Assembly: GCA_963580455.1 (NCBI GenBank)
Contig: OY756963.1
Coordinates: forward strand, 27,175,555 to 27,239,554
Direction: 5' to 3'
DNA length: 64,000 bases
DNA from: Euonymus europaeus
Lineage: Eukaryota > Streptophyta > Magnoliopsida > Celastrales > Celastraceae
Below, piece after piece: positions 36,499 to 49,152 of this stretch. The notes under the pieces were generated by a model, which saw only the letters and a program-made list of their open reading frames with translations, did no database searches and had not been told where the DNA came from. How positions within the stretch are numbered: position 1 is the first letter of the stretch; each line of letters begins with the position of its first letter. The translations under genes were made by a program, and so were the position numbers.

Positions 36499-36955
36499 TC
36501 GCAAGTCCACTTCTGGTTCATGTGTGTTTCTTGGTGATTCACTTATCTCTTGAAAAAGCAAGAAACAATATGTTGTTGCTTGTTCTACTGCTGAGATCGA
36601 GTATTGAGCTCTGGCTCATGCTAATGTAGAAATTTGGTGGCTTCGTTGGTTGCTCTCTGATTTGGGTGTTCCTCAGAAGGCTCCTACTTCCTCTCTATTG
36701 TGCCAATCGTAGTGCCATTCAAATTGCTCACAATACGGTCTTTCATGAACACACCAAACATATTGAGATCGATTGTCATGCAACGCATAATCTTCTTCGG
36801 GATGGCACACTTAACCTGCCTTTTGTTTCATCTACTCTTCAGTTGACTGATTTCTTTACAAAGACTCACACTGTTGCTCGCTTTCAGTTTCTGCTTGACA
36901 AACTATCGATGATTTCCATGCAATCATCCTCAGTTTGAGGGAGGGTGAGAGTGTG

Positions 36956-37072
36956 TGTGAGTTGTATTAGTGTTGTATCTCATGAGTGTGAGCTATATGC
37001 ATGAGCTGTATTAGTGTATATAAGTGTGATGTATCTATCTAAACATAATAAGAAATACATAAATTTCTAATA
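36956..37072 (+). repeat. 3' LTR of the copia element
   Basis: A 117-base LTR, TGTGAGTTG...TTCTAATA (the terminal CA has become TA), following the purine tract. It lacks the tandem unit found at the start of the 5' LTR. Confidence 0.82.
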
Positions 37073-37077
37073 ATATG

Positions 37078-40000
37078 CTCCATTACAACCCTGGGCAACG
37101 AAAGCCTTTCAATCAAAGGTTGTAACATGGTATCAAAGCCAAAGAGTGTTCTCTAGCGTTGACGCTTCAACGCTTAAATCAGATGTGAACACAAATAAAA
37201 TTTTGAAAGAATACAACTTGGTGCTCTAGGAAAAATATGTAGTAATTGAGTAAAAAGAAGTCCCGAGAGGTGAATCCCTTTTTACATTGATGGAGCTTTC
37301 CTTTAATAGGATTCCTAGTAAAATGAATGGGACCTTGCTAAATTGGGGAACTCTTCCTTTTAACCAAATAGTTACTGTCGCAGAGAACTGAGGATGAGCA
37401 TACGGACGTATTGCTCGGTCGCCGAGCAACGTGAGCCAACTTTCTCCTTTTGGATCATGAACTAGCCTTAAATGTCTTTCACGTGTCGTCCTTTAAATGG
37501 TATCATCAATGCCCACCCTAATTTGGTTAGATCTAACAGCATAAAGATAGATGTATTTATGTTGGCTAAAATAAATATATCCACAAAATTCATATATATG
37601 TATGTATATAATGAGATGATGGTACGTCAGATGATGAGAATTAGGTGGGAGAACTCTTTTCAATCTATAGTAAAATACCTCATTTTTAGCATTGTTTATA
37701 GATCTCAAGTTTACATCAACCTAACACAAGTCTCGTCCGATTGTTCTTCCTCACCCACTTCCGGACAATTGTTCTTCACCCTCTTAGCTATCCAGACGAC
37801 AGGACCACCACAGTACCACACACACAATGACACGAGAAAGAGAGAAAGAAAAATAAATACTTGTTTGGTAAAACATAAGTGGGCATGCCAGTGGATGGTC
37901 ACAGTACGCCTTCATTGAGTAGGAAAATATCAAAATACCAAACACAAATTTATTAGCTGCCACAAATTCTGAACAATGTGGGGCCAAACCAAGCCGGTGG
38001 GGTCCACCCAAGCTAGAGACGCTATAAACGCATGTGAGTATGGGACTCCACCAGCTGGATGTGTCTGATTTGTGTGGTTCTTCTGCTTCTTTCTATTCAA
38101 AAAGCTAACGACAATGTTTCAGTTTGGTATGTGTAGTTGTCGAGTGAATCGTTTGGTGTGCCACTAAGGCTACTTGATTAAACTATCACATCGGCAGTTC
38201 CAAGTGTGTGGTATATATGGAATTTCATGTCAATTTAGAATTATTGATTTTAAGTTGGGGTGTATTTTGTCACTGTATCGTGTGTGTTTATGTTCTATTA
38301 AAAAAACTCTCTCTTCTTACTTCTTCTTCCCACCTCCCGTCACTTTCCAACATATGCTGTCTGCGAAACATGATTTGATCAAGATTATTCCCTTCAAAAT
38401 CCCCAATTTTATGTATTTTACAAAAAATAATACCACTAAAATAGGGATGACAAAACTCTGTCTAGTTTGAATAACCAATTTTTATTGTTAATAATTTAAT
38501 CCATATTAGGATCCGGATGATTAAATCGGACAAGATTTTTGTGTTTGGATCTGAATCCGATTTTCAACATAATAATTTTTTTTAATCTTTAAACTCATAT
38601 TTCATACATATAACTTATGTTCAAACTTAATTTAATTCGAGTCAGACAAATCGATCATTCGAATTGGGCGAATTGATCTTCTACTTGCGCCAGAGGTGTC
38701 ATGGCTCATGAAAAGTTTATTTAATGCCAAAGCTGTTGAAGGGTATTGCAAGGAATTCTTTGAGGATATACCAAGGAAAGCAAAGTAAATGAAGGTCAAT
38801 TTACAGAATAATTTTGACACTAGTATTAGGGCCTAAGCTTGGCGGTAGTTTTCTTACAATTAACACAATCGCCCGTCAAATGTGATTAAATCACTTTTTT
38901 TATAAAAAAAATTAAAAATCTAGACAGAGATAATTCTGTGGGAAATTTTTCGGGCAAAATTTAACCGACAATATCAATTTTAAAATTATTTTAATAAATG
39001 AAAATTAATTTTCCCATGGATGAACCATTGGATCCCTTTTTTCGATCCTCAGACCATTCCTTTTGAGAGTGACATTGAAAAGTGCAGGAAATAAATACTT
39101 TGGTGCATTTGGTAGGGGTAAAAATGTAGGGGTATAATTGTTACCCATGTAAGATGTTACAAGAGTAATAATAATGTGGTGAATAATAGTTATCGTTGTT
39201 TGGTAAATATGAGTAAAATTTATTAGGGTATTCACTAGTGTTGTTTATTATGACTATGTATTATTGGTGTAATACAATTACCCTAGGGATAAGGTTGGGG
39301 TCAATAATCAGGCCCGGGTCATGTAAGGATCCGAGAGAGGGTTCGGGATTGAGCCCGAGACAAGTCAGGGTTCGGGTCATATAGGAGTCCAAGATCGGGC
39401 CTGAGTCTTGTCGAGGTGCAGGATCTAGCCCAGGACAGGTCAGGTTTTGAGATCGGGCCAAGGTCATATAGGGTCTGAGATCGGGCCTCAGTCTTGTCGG
39501 GGACAGATCAGTGTCCGGGATCGAGCTGGGGACAGATCGAGTTCCGAGATCAGGCTCGGATCATGTAGGAGTCCTATATCGGGTCCGGGTCTTGTCGAGG
39601 TTTGAGATTGAGCCTGGGAACCCTTGTACCAAACGCACCCTAATTATGAATGGATGTACAATCATAGATTTCCGACCCAATGTATAATTTTTTGTAGAGA
39701 AGATCCATTCTTGATCCAGTTCCCATTTTTCAACCAAAGTAGATCATCTTCGCGAATAGCGACGTAGGTTAAGACATTTTTGGATCAAATGTGGTGAAGA
39801 CGACGAAATGGTATTCTGATGAGAGATACGATTTCCGTTTAAAAGTCGATGAAGCATTAATAGTTGTCTTGAATTTGGCTTCAAAGAATGGCTAAGATTG
39901 AGTTTCATATAAACAATCCAACAGCGAACAATAATTCTCATATTTTTAATACTCAACAAATACTTACACCTATAGATATAATTGATTAGACCTTTAATTT

Positions 40001-40115
40001 TCCAAACGGTTCATCGAATCAATTACAAATTTCCAAAAAGAAAAATTAACAACGTTATCGATCGCACGTGTAGCATGCATGGTAGAGTGGCTGCAGTCTG
40101 TCTTCATATTTTGGT
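37078..40115. other. Repeat-rich spacer
   Basis: It begins with a second primer-site-like motif (TGGTATCAAAGCC, 37128-37140) that suggests an older copia fragment. AT-rich sequence follows, then a TIR element with a GC-rich minisatellite at 39102-39639 (separate entry). From about 39960 the sequence is the 3' flank of WSD copy 1, shared with the flanks of the other copies. No supported gene. Confidence 0.5.
39102..39639. mobile_element. Probable non-autonomous TIR element containing a GC-rich minisatellite
   Basis: The left end GGTGCATTTGGTA (39102-39114) is the inverted complement, bar one base, of the right end TACCAAACGCACC (39627-39639); this terminus type is common in plant DNA transposons. 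The interior from about 39290 to 39615 is a minisatellite of diverged units built from GAGATCGGGCCT, CAGTCTTGTCGGGG and GACAGATCAGGTTC, unusually GC-rich for the region. I could not find a target-site duplication, so the superfamily is open. Confidence 0.55.
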
Positions 40116-40319
40116 TTACGACGGATCTCCACATGCAGCTTTGAATATCATTTCAAAAGCATTCTCAACGTAAGACTTGAACTTCTCTGCATCTATGAAT
40201 TCTTTTTCAACTCCTATTGCAACTCTTAGCTTCCCCATGTAACTCACTATTCCGATCACTATATCCTGCAACTCATGATCAATATATTACTTCTCAACAC
40301 TAGGATAAAAGGAAAATGT

Positions 40320-40353
<34 letters not shown>

Positions 40354-41945
40354 TTAGGGTATTCACATAGATACCTCGGGTGCTCCAACAAGCATAAAGT
40401 AGATGCATTTTCCAGGATAACCACTCAAAGTCATCTGCTCATGGGATCCCACTATATTTGTGACAGTTATGCTTGAGTTCTTAAGGGTGTCATAAATGAA
40501 TTTGGATACTGCCTGTGACACGTATATACATGAATTAAAAATTTAGCACGGCTTAAATTAGACATTTCCAATATATATATATATATAGCTATAAGATACG
40601 ACCTCAGGGCCTCTAAGCTTATTTAGAATCTGGAGAAGCCAACTTGTGATGTGAAGAGCAATAGAGTTCCTCTTCCTATCGATGGTTCGTCCCGCTTCGA
40701 CTACAAATTGTAGTGGATCATTACGTTTTGTATCAGTCAGCTTAGGCATTGGTACTTATAGGAAGGAAAACAGATTGCCCCATGGTGCCTCCGCATTAGG
40801 TTTAAGCATCTCATCAATCGACCTATAGTAGTAGTATTGGATTAGTAATCAACACATTTAATTTTGGCCTAACAAATTTCGGAGAAATCAAATTAACCTA
40901 TAACTTCGGGTCATTCTCGTGTTGAGCAACACTAGTACTGTAGAACGAGAATTTCCTGATTCCTGGCACATTTCTTCCATATATAATCTAGTTCCCAAAA
41001 AGATTGCTCCTGTGATGACATCGTTTACTGTCTGTTTTAATTATGTGAAGATGATTTAGTTAATAATATATGGTGAAAAATCGTACACAACATAAGTAAA
41101 ACAAATCAGATTATCTAGAGCTAGCATTAATTGTCGAATTCAGAGCTAGGGTCTTACTTACCGCTCCAAGCTTGGACTTGATTTGCTTAATTTGATCAAG
41201 AGAAAATGTTGTTGTCAACAATGTAATTGCTCGAAACTCGACGCCATCAACTCCAGATCGAACAAAAGAACGGAGGATAAGGGTTTTTTATTCAACGCAC
41301 TTACAGATGGGGTTGCTTTTGTCAGATAGAATCATATGCATTGATGGAATCGGACGGACAAAAATAGAGTCCGTAAGATGAGTCCGTAAGTGGAGTCCGC
41401 AGGAGAGAATATCCGGGGCTTCCATTGCTTATCTTTGATATATAGTCGTCGAAGCACTTGTCGTACAACTCTGGAGACAAATTAGGAGGAAATTCTGGCA
41501 CTCTAATATGATCGTCGACACTCACTAGTCACTTCAACCTTCTTCCATCTTTTCACTCCCTTTTCGTCTGTAACCTGTTCAAAATTCATTGAACATGCAT
41601 GGCGCTCCATTAATATATTGCCTCAAATATATATATATATATATATATATGCATGGATGTAACAATGCATTATAACAATATTTAACAATGCATATATAAC
41701 ATCTATAACAATGCATATATAACATATATAACAATGCATTATACTACCATGACAGAAGAGAAACGAGGGTTAATTGTGAGGAAAACGTTATTGATCAATG
41801 AATATGAATAGGTCTGAAGGTCGTCAATGGGAACTTCAAATTCCAAAACACCAAGAATCGTAAGTGACAAGACAGAACTGCTAACATATTGTGACATGGG
41901 GCTCAGTGGCTGCAATCCTCCTTCAGATGTACAAGTATTCTCCAT
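40116..41945 (-). pseudogene. WSD-type wax ester synthase/DGAT, copy 1 (dead)
   Basis: Same six-exon layout as copy 2: 41748-41945, 41162-41574 (broken), 40898-41031, 40603-40822, 40375-40512 and 40116-40265. Damage: a 7-base insertion near 41526 shifts the frame in exon 2. About 290-300 bases of exon 2, including the HHxxxDG active-site motif, are replaced by some 130 bases of unrelated sequence (about 41282-41415). A TAA replaces a CAA codon in exon 4 (FSFL-stop-VP). The exon-4 donor neighbourhood also differs. Exon 1 keeps an open frame and is two codons longer than in copy 2. It cannot make an active enzyme. Confidence 0.88.
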
Positions 41946-44900
41946 GTTATTTCTTCTTCTTCTTTTTTCCTCCCCTTTTCCTGGAGCTTTTTTTCCTTGA
42001 GCTCCTAGATCTTCTGATTAGGGAGATATATATTACAGGCAACTGAGCTAGCCTTAACTAGAATTTATGGAGGCATGCACAGATGCACCCACTTTTGGAA
42101 AATTTAATGTTAATATTTTAATATTTTTTGTATTAGTGACCATTCAATATTACTCCCAAATGTGGATACGGTTAGGCTCACCATAGATGAACCCTCCTAC
42201 CTATATACTACCTATAATGTCCTGTCATGTATTTTATAATTATTTAATTGATTTATAAATTTCACATGTTGCATTTATGTGGTTGCATGCATATCTACGT
42301 ATTCTCTCAATCAAAGTAATTCTTATATTTTTCTTAACTATTGTCTTTTGAATATTCTCTGTCTAGTAGTATTATCAACAAATAATAAAATTAAAAATTA
42401 AAAGAGATAATGTTATCATTTGTACAAAATGCCTTCATGGTGAATGGCTATATTTTAGCATGGAATAAAAGTGTGCATGAATTAATAATTAATAATAAAT
42501 AATACTTTTAATAAAAGTTTCATGTATTTTTATTTAGTTTGATTTTAATATTAAATTTAATAATAAATATTCATATTAAATTAAATGTACAAAAAATTTA
42601 ATAAACACTAAAAATATCTATACAAACATTCTCGATTATCAAAAATAACAGTGCATGAAGAGACCCATTTATCATATTATGAACTATGATTTTTACAAGC
42701 TTAATATGTATATTTATGCAATTTTCGCTTAATAAACACTGGTGCAGGCTTGATTTTATTCTTAAGATAGATGTTATTATCCACATAAGATCAAGTGGGA
42801 CCCGTGCTTTAACATATATCCTTTCAAAACTCAAAAATACAATGACTCCAAAACGGATCCCACGTCCACGTGGGTTTCTTTCCTACACGTGTATGGTTCC
42901 AATGGAAAAAGACCCGGGGGCCCAAAGACGTGTGTGGCATGTGGCAAATATTGACTGGGTTAAAAAGTTGTAGATGTTTAAAAATATAAAAAGTAAGGAA
43001 TAGGAGTAGAGGGGGTTTGGCTTAGGGGGCTTGGAAGAGGCTATTAAAATATGTCATTTAATTTGGGTTACTGGAGTCTACACTATGTTATGTAATTTTT
43101 TTACAGGATATCCGCTGTAATTTTTAACAATGAATCCTTTTGTAAATGGATTTTAAGGTAGTAAAAAATTTATTTTATTTTTTAAAAATTAGGAATGTGA
43201 TCTCATCGAAATTATGAGTCTAACGGTATATTATTTGTGTCAAATAAAAATTATTTTTTTTGATAAAACAGGACGGTACCTCATAGCTTTATTAAAACCT
43301 TCACTTATGATTATTTTGATAAAAATCATATGTACAATTAAAACTAAGATCAAATGTTTCGAGTTTATAATTTTAACGATCCAGAATTGTCGTGTCATTT
43401 CATGATCCATATGACTTTTGTTCGACACAAACAATAACCATCCCTCAATTCACAGTGCAGATATGTGAAAATCACGGTCATATTAACAAACTATATACAG
43501 TGTAAATCCGTGAAGATGACGACCATCACTAACAATAAAACCACTAAAACTTAAACCACCACAAATAGATCAATTAAAATACATTAAAAAAAACAATGTA
43601 ATTGGCTTATCTCATTGAAATTTAGTAAGTATGGTGAAAATTAGGTCAATCGAATCCATGATTGACCTCAAACAAAACCATATTATCCAAGTAAAAAAAA
43701 TCATGGCTGCTGATAATAACACACGATATAAAAAATCATACACTTGAAGAACTCTAACGACATAACAAATCCGACAAAGGAACCTCACATTGGTATTTTT
43801 GAAGAACTTTGGAGGGTCCCAAACATGGAAAAAAAAAACTGTCAAGTTTCTTGCTCCACGAACTGTTCAATAAATTTAATCACATGTACCAATGATGCAA
43901 TGGTGATGTAAGTGATTAAAAACTCTATGTTATTCAAAATGTAAAAAAATGAACACCTTCAGAGTGTTTGGATCAAATAAAAATAGTTACATGCATGCTT
44001 GTCTTCATATTTTCCATAGCCTTTTCCTTTGGTGTTAGTGTGGTTCTTGTGGAGCTGGAACCACAATTAGCTCATTTGGTCAACAATAATTAAGTATAAC
44101 TTCTTAAAGTGTTAAGTTGTGATGTTCACCTCTTAAAGTTCAAACAATCGTTGTGGTGAGAAAGATGATAACGGGATGAAGATCTAAAATATAAAACTGC
44201 TGTCAACTATGAGTTGTTTGGCAATGGAGGAAGAACTCCAATAATTTCAAAGTCAATGGAATTGACTTGCTCTTAATACAAATATCCAATCTGGTCATGT
44301 GCCTTCTATTACAGTTGACTTTCAATTGTTGACTTTCGATGCAAATTGTCCCTTGGCTCCGAGTGGATCTCTACCAGATATTGAGGCGGCTTTAGTGGTA
44401 CACTTGGATGCCTTTTACTTGAATTGCAGCATCAGCAAGCTAATTAATCTCAAACTAAACAGCCTCTGCAACTCTTCTGTGCTTGGTATCTAAAGCAAAA
44501 GAAAAAGAAATTTAGATGAGAAAGAACAGAAAACAATATATGTCAACTCTGCAGGAAACCACCCCTACATTATGGGTTTAGATACATTGGATATATGTTT
44601 GTGTTTTCATCCGTCACTCTGTCAGCTAGCCTACAAAATCATATATCCATGTTTCAGAATAATGACATTTGAGATAATGTGTCCGTATGACCTTGCCGTG
44701 TGGTGTGTATTCCTCCTACAGTGAGGTGAATTCCTAATCGCGGTTCAGTGGCGTAAGTGTTTGGCGCATCATTAAACAAACTGTGGAAAGGTAGACGAAG
44801 TGTTGTGCAGTCGGTGTTATTTTTCGCGGACTGCAATAGTTTAACTTCAAAAAAAAAAAAAAAAGAGTAAACCCCCACGATGTCCAAATAGTGCATTATT

Positions 44901-47162
44901 AAATTACATTCCTCGTTGGAGATATGATGAGATATGTCAACAAAACCCACTAGAAATACTGCCATCAAAATTTTGTTTTGTTTCAATCTAGTTTGTTCTT
45001 ATAAAAGTGGGTACAAAATATATAAATCAAAGACTTTAAGGCGTGAAGATCACTATCTTTAAGGAATTAATGCCCCCACTATATAAGTATATTATTGTAG
45101 GTTATAGCAAGATTCCTTACAAGATACAAAAAAGCCTAGAGACCTGCAGACAGCAATGCTGAATTGAAGGTCTCTCTTTGAGAAATTTTTCAACAAGAAA
45201 GAGTTGTTTAAGTTTGAGAATGAGAGGTTGGAGAAGTAGTTTTCAAGACTAACTCATTTGTATTTATAGAACACTTAAACACCCTTTCAAGACAAGATAT
45301 GTCTAAAAAAATGAATGAATAGTTAAACTGTTTAAATAGCAGTTGTAACTTCTCATATATATATATTCCGAAAATAAAAATATGAAAATAATTTCAGTAT
45401 TTTCTAATTATTATTATTATACGTGAGTATGTCATGTTCCGAGTGTCGAGTGTCATCGTTAGACCTATTATATATATTTACACACACACACATATATATA
45501 TATATATAAAATTGTTCTAATTCACCAAATTTTGAAACAAATTTTGTTCCTTCCATGTCTTCCCTCTCTCTCTCAAATCTAGAAAAAATGACTATCCACA
45601 CTTATAAATTTGGAAAATGATCTTTACTTTTTCAATGTGGGATTTTGGCTCTTTTAACATATAACATATGTATAACAGTCATCTGGTCAATTTTTCATAA
45701 AATCAAACAACCATTTTGGTGATGTGCATGGTACTTTGACCGTCTAATAATTGGGCCACTTGGATAAATATTCTAAAAAACAAGCACGTGGTAATGCATT
45801 TTATTTTTAAAACAAATAAAAAATAAATTGCATTTTTTGAAATAATGAAAAATTTGAAGAACCTAGCAGCACCAATCTTTTTCCATCGAATCTCCCCTTC
45901 CATCAACCCTAGCCTTTCAACCGAATCAAATATTGAGTCGGGTATTTTGACAAACATTTTATTGGCTGCAATTTTTTTTTCCACTTTCAGGGTGCTTGTG
46001 GGACTACAATCCACCATCTTTATGGGGGTTTTGGTGGACATCCGCTGTTCCGCCTTTCATGCCTTCGAAATCAACAAGATCCGGTCAATTTTGTCATCCC
46101 ATGAAGGCTTTTAAATCCACCAGCTTCCCATTAATCAACTCTTGAGTTGGCAAAAAGGTGATCCACTGCCATCAAGGGAGGCCTTTGTGATTGCGTTGTT
46201 TGTGGGTAGGTTCATGAGTTCATGGTGAATATGGATTTGCGATGGGGGCGGCCAACGCTTAGGATGAGTTCATCAAATCTATCCCCGCAAGCGAAGTCAA
46301 GAGAGATGCTTCGCCTAAGACCAACGTTGGATCTGATCATGGTTAATTGAAGATCAGAATATAATAAATAAAAAAGTAACCATGGTTTATTATTGGGGAC
46401 TCCATGTCACTTGGATATTATTCTCCACCACATGAAACAATTTAACGATTGGTAAAAAGTCAAACAATGAGTTATTTCCCTGTCCGATTTTGAGTAATAC
46501 TGTTCGAATGATGAGATTGGAACAAAATAAATTTGCAGTGACTAATCCTTGGATAATTAAAATAAAACATAAGAAATTTTTGGGTGATCAAAATGATATT
46601 ATCTCATTATTAGTTTACAGAAAGGATAGGAATCGAATCTCAATTTGTGGGAGTTATTTCTCCATGTAATAGTTTGCACTATCCCAAGTGTCTCTACACG
46701 TCGAGTAATATATAAGATCCGTAGAGATTTATTCTCCTTGGACCGTCTCCCCCAAATAATACTCAGGCCTAGGAAAAAACATCTTATGAATGGTAGAGAC
46801 TTGTGCTTTAGTATAAATAATAATAATGTGGTTTGACATATCAAACCAGGGGATACTTGATAACTTCACAGCGTTCACTATGCGTACGCTCTGTTTGTTT
46901 CTAGTAGAGCGAGCTCATTAAGTATGACTCCAACGTACCCAAGGACTTAGCTTGTGCCATCTCTTTGGGACTCTCGGTGGACTCCAGCCCATTAAGTAGA
47001 TCATATCAAACAAGTACTTCAGTTGATTAGATCTTTAATTTTCTAAAAATCAATTACAAATTTCCAAAAACAAAAAAAAACAACATTTATCGATCGTACG
47101 GGCAGCATGCATGCATGGATAGAGTGGCTGCAGTCTTCTCTTCATTGTCTTCATATTTAGGT
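41946..47162. other. Spacer between WSD copies 1 and 2, with duplicated blocks
   Basis: It contains the promoter flank of copy 1 (to about 42180), AT-rich sequence, a block at 43436-43870 that recurs at about 52555-53000, a copy of the receptor-kinase upstream region at about 44187-44890, and AT-rich spacer. Further along lies the 3' flank of copy 2 (from about 46710), shared with copy 3. No supported gene. Confidence 0.5.
44187..44890. repeat. Diverged duplicate of the receptor-kinase 5' flank
   Basis: It matches 30538-31250 over long stretches: AAATATAAAACTGCTGTCAA, then TTTCAAAGTCAATGGAATTG, then TTCTATTACAGTTGACTTTC and the GTGTTGTGCAG segment, in the same order and orientation. The kinase coding sequence itself is absent next to this copy. 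Confidence 0.8.
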
Positions 47163-49152
47163 TTACGAAGGATTTCCGCATGCAGCTTTGAATATCATTT
47201 CAAAAGCATTCTCAACGTATGACTTGAACTTCTCTGCATCTATGAATTCTTTTTCAACTCCTATTGCAACCCTTAGCTTTCCCATGTAACTCACTATTCC
47301 GATCACAATTTCCTGCAACTCATGATCAATATATTATTTCTCAACACTAGGATAAAAGGAAAATGTTATATATACACACACACATTACCGTATTATGTCT
47401 CATGTCGGACGCATCAATATATAGGACCACTATATATATATATATACACTAAAGTTACGTGAATATATATATATACACACATACATACATACCTCGGGTG
47501 CTCCAGCAACCATAAAGTAGATGCCTTTTACAGGATGACCACTCAAAGCCATCTGCTCTTGGGATCCCACTATATTTGTGAGAGCTATGCTCGAGTTCTT
47601 AAGGGTGTCATAAACGAATTTGGATACTGCCTGTAACATGTACATCAATTAACACGTCTTAAATTAATTAGATCTTTCCAAAAATATATATATATACACA
47701 CAGATAAGATACGTACGTCAGGGCCCCTAAGCTTATTTAGAATATGAAGAAGCCAACTTGTGATGTGAAGAGCAATAGAGTTCCTCTTCCTATTGATGAT
47801 TCGTCCCGCTTCGACTATAAATTGTAGTGGATCATTACGTTTTGTATCAGTCAGCTTAGGTATTGGTACTTGTAGGAAGGAAAACAAATTGCCCCATGGC
47901 GCCTCTGCATTAGGTTTAAGCATCTCATCAATGGACCTATCGGAGTAGTATCGGATTAGTAATCAACACATTTAATATTGTGGCCTAACAAATTCCGGAG
48001 AAATCAAATTAACCTATAACTTCGGGTCATTCTCGTGTTGAGCAACACTAATACTGTAGAACGAGAATTTCCTGATTCCTGGCACATTTCTTCCATATAT
48101 AATCTAGTTCCCAAGAAGATTGCTCCGGTGATGACATCGTTTACTGTCTGTTTTAATTATGTGAAGATGATTTAGTTAATAATATATGGTGAAAAATCGT
48201 ACACAACATAAGTAAAACAAATCAGATTATCTAGTCCTAGCATTAATTGTCGAATTCAGAGCTAGGGTCTTACTTACCACTCCAAGCTTGGACTTGATTT
48301 GCTTAATTTGATCAAGAGAAAATGTCGTTGTCAACAATGTAATTGGTCGAAACTCGACACTATCAGCTCCAGATCGAATTGGGGTTCGATCGTCTTCTAT
48401 AATAGTACTCATCAACACACTTCCACAAAAGTCTGAGGCAGTGTTGAAAACTGAAGAGAAAATCTGAGGTACTTTCTTGAATACATTCTTATTATTCTGA
48501 TCACCATTTGAGGGCAACCGAACAGAAGGAAATGGCAATGGAAGAGAAGGATTGTCTGCTCTTTGTAGACAAGAAAGCAGAGCAGCCATAAGAGAGAAAC
48601 CATCACCAAGTGCATGGTGGAGCTTGAATATCATAGTACCGGCTGCGTTGGTTGTTGGGTATCCAACTATATGGATTTCCCACAGTGGTATGGTTAGAGG
48701 CAGGGCTTCCATTGCTATCTTTGATATATAGTCGTCGAAGCACTTGTCGTACAACTCTGGAGACAAATTAGGAGGAAATTTTGGCACTCTAATATGATCG
48801 TCGACACTCACTTCAACCTTCTTCCATCTTTTCACTCCCTTTTCGTCTGTAACCTGTTCAAAATTCATTGAACATGCATGGCGCTCCATTAATATATTGC
48901 CTCAAATATATATATGCGTGGATGTAATTAATTAACATATATAGCAATGCATTAGATTACCATGACAGAAGAGAAACGAGGGTTAATTGAGAGGAAAACG
49001 TTATTGATCAATGAAAAAGTATGAAGGTCATCGATGGGAACTTCAAATTCCAGAACACCAAGAATCGTAAGTGACAAGACAGAGCTGCTAACATATTGTG
49101 ACATGGGGCTCAGTGGCTGCAATCCTTCTTCCGATGTACAAGTATTCTCCAT
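47163..49152 (-). CDS. WSD-type wax ester synthase/diacylglycerol acyltransferase, copy 2 (intact)
   Basis: Bifunctional wax ester synthase/DGAT-like O-acyltransferase, which joins fatty acyl-CoA to fatty alcohols (or diacylglycerol), usually at the ER in cuticular wax synthesis. Six exons join in frame to 469 residues (Arabidopsis WSD1 is 481): 48961-49152, 48278-48853, 48014-48147, 47717-47936, 47493-47630 and 47163-47312. The active-site HHxxxDG motif is HHALGDG at 143-149. Other family landmarks are PLWEIHIVGY, TVNDVITGAI, NIVGSQEQMALSGHPVKGIY and SYMGKLRVAIGVE near the C-terminus. All splice sites are GT-AG. It is the only undamaged one of three local copies. A neighbouring promoter cannot be judged. 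Substrate preference is unknown. Confidence 0.9.

Larger units (their letters stand above)
32546..37077 (+). mobile_element. Ty1/copia LTR retrotransposon, defective, gag missing
   Basis: The element spans 32551-37072 and is flanked by the 5-base duplication ATATG (32546-32550 and 37073-37077). 5' LTR 32551-32732; primer site TGGTATCGGAGC at 32733 (initiator tRNA-Met type); purine tract GAGGGAGGGTGAGA before the 3' LTR at 36956-37072. Domains follow copia order: protease (IIDSGA near 33750), zinc-finger/integrase start near 34150-34450 (HLSAERL, then CRSCKLAKQ), and reverse transcriptase from 35453 (YVDD near 35980). RNase H (DVDWAGD) and its tail follow to about 36900. No gag frame is recognisable between the primer site and protease. 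Several stop codons and at least one frameshift break pol, so it cannot encode its own proteins. Confidence 0.93.

Noticed and set aside
40319..40347. Long AT repeats near and between WSD exons as possible regulatory signals
   Set aside because: Ordinary intronic microsatellites of differing length in each copy, with no sign of function.
45845..46114. 89-residue open frame (MKNLKNLAAPIFFHRISPSI...)
   Set aside because: Starts with ATG but shows no domain, no exon partners and no codon pattern distinguishing it from the flanking AT-rich sequence.
48227..48277. C-terminal extension LALNSTINARTR of the WSD exon-2 frame
   Set aside because: This is read-through into intron 2; the GTAAGT donor at 48277 and the next exon TVNDVITGAI give the proper family sequence.
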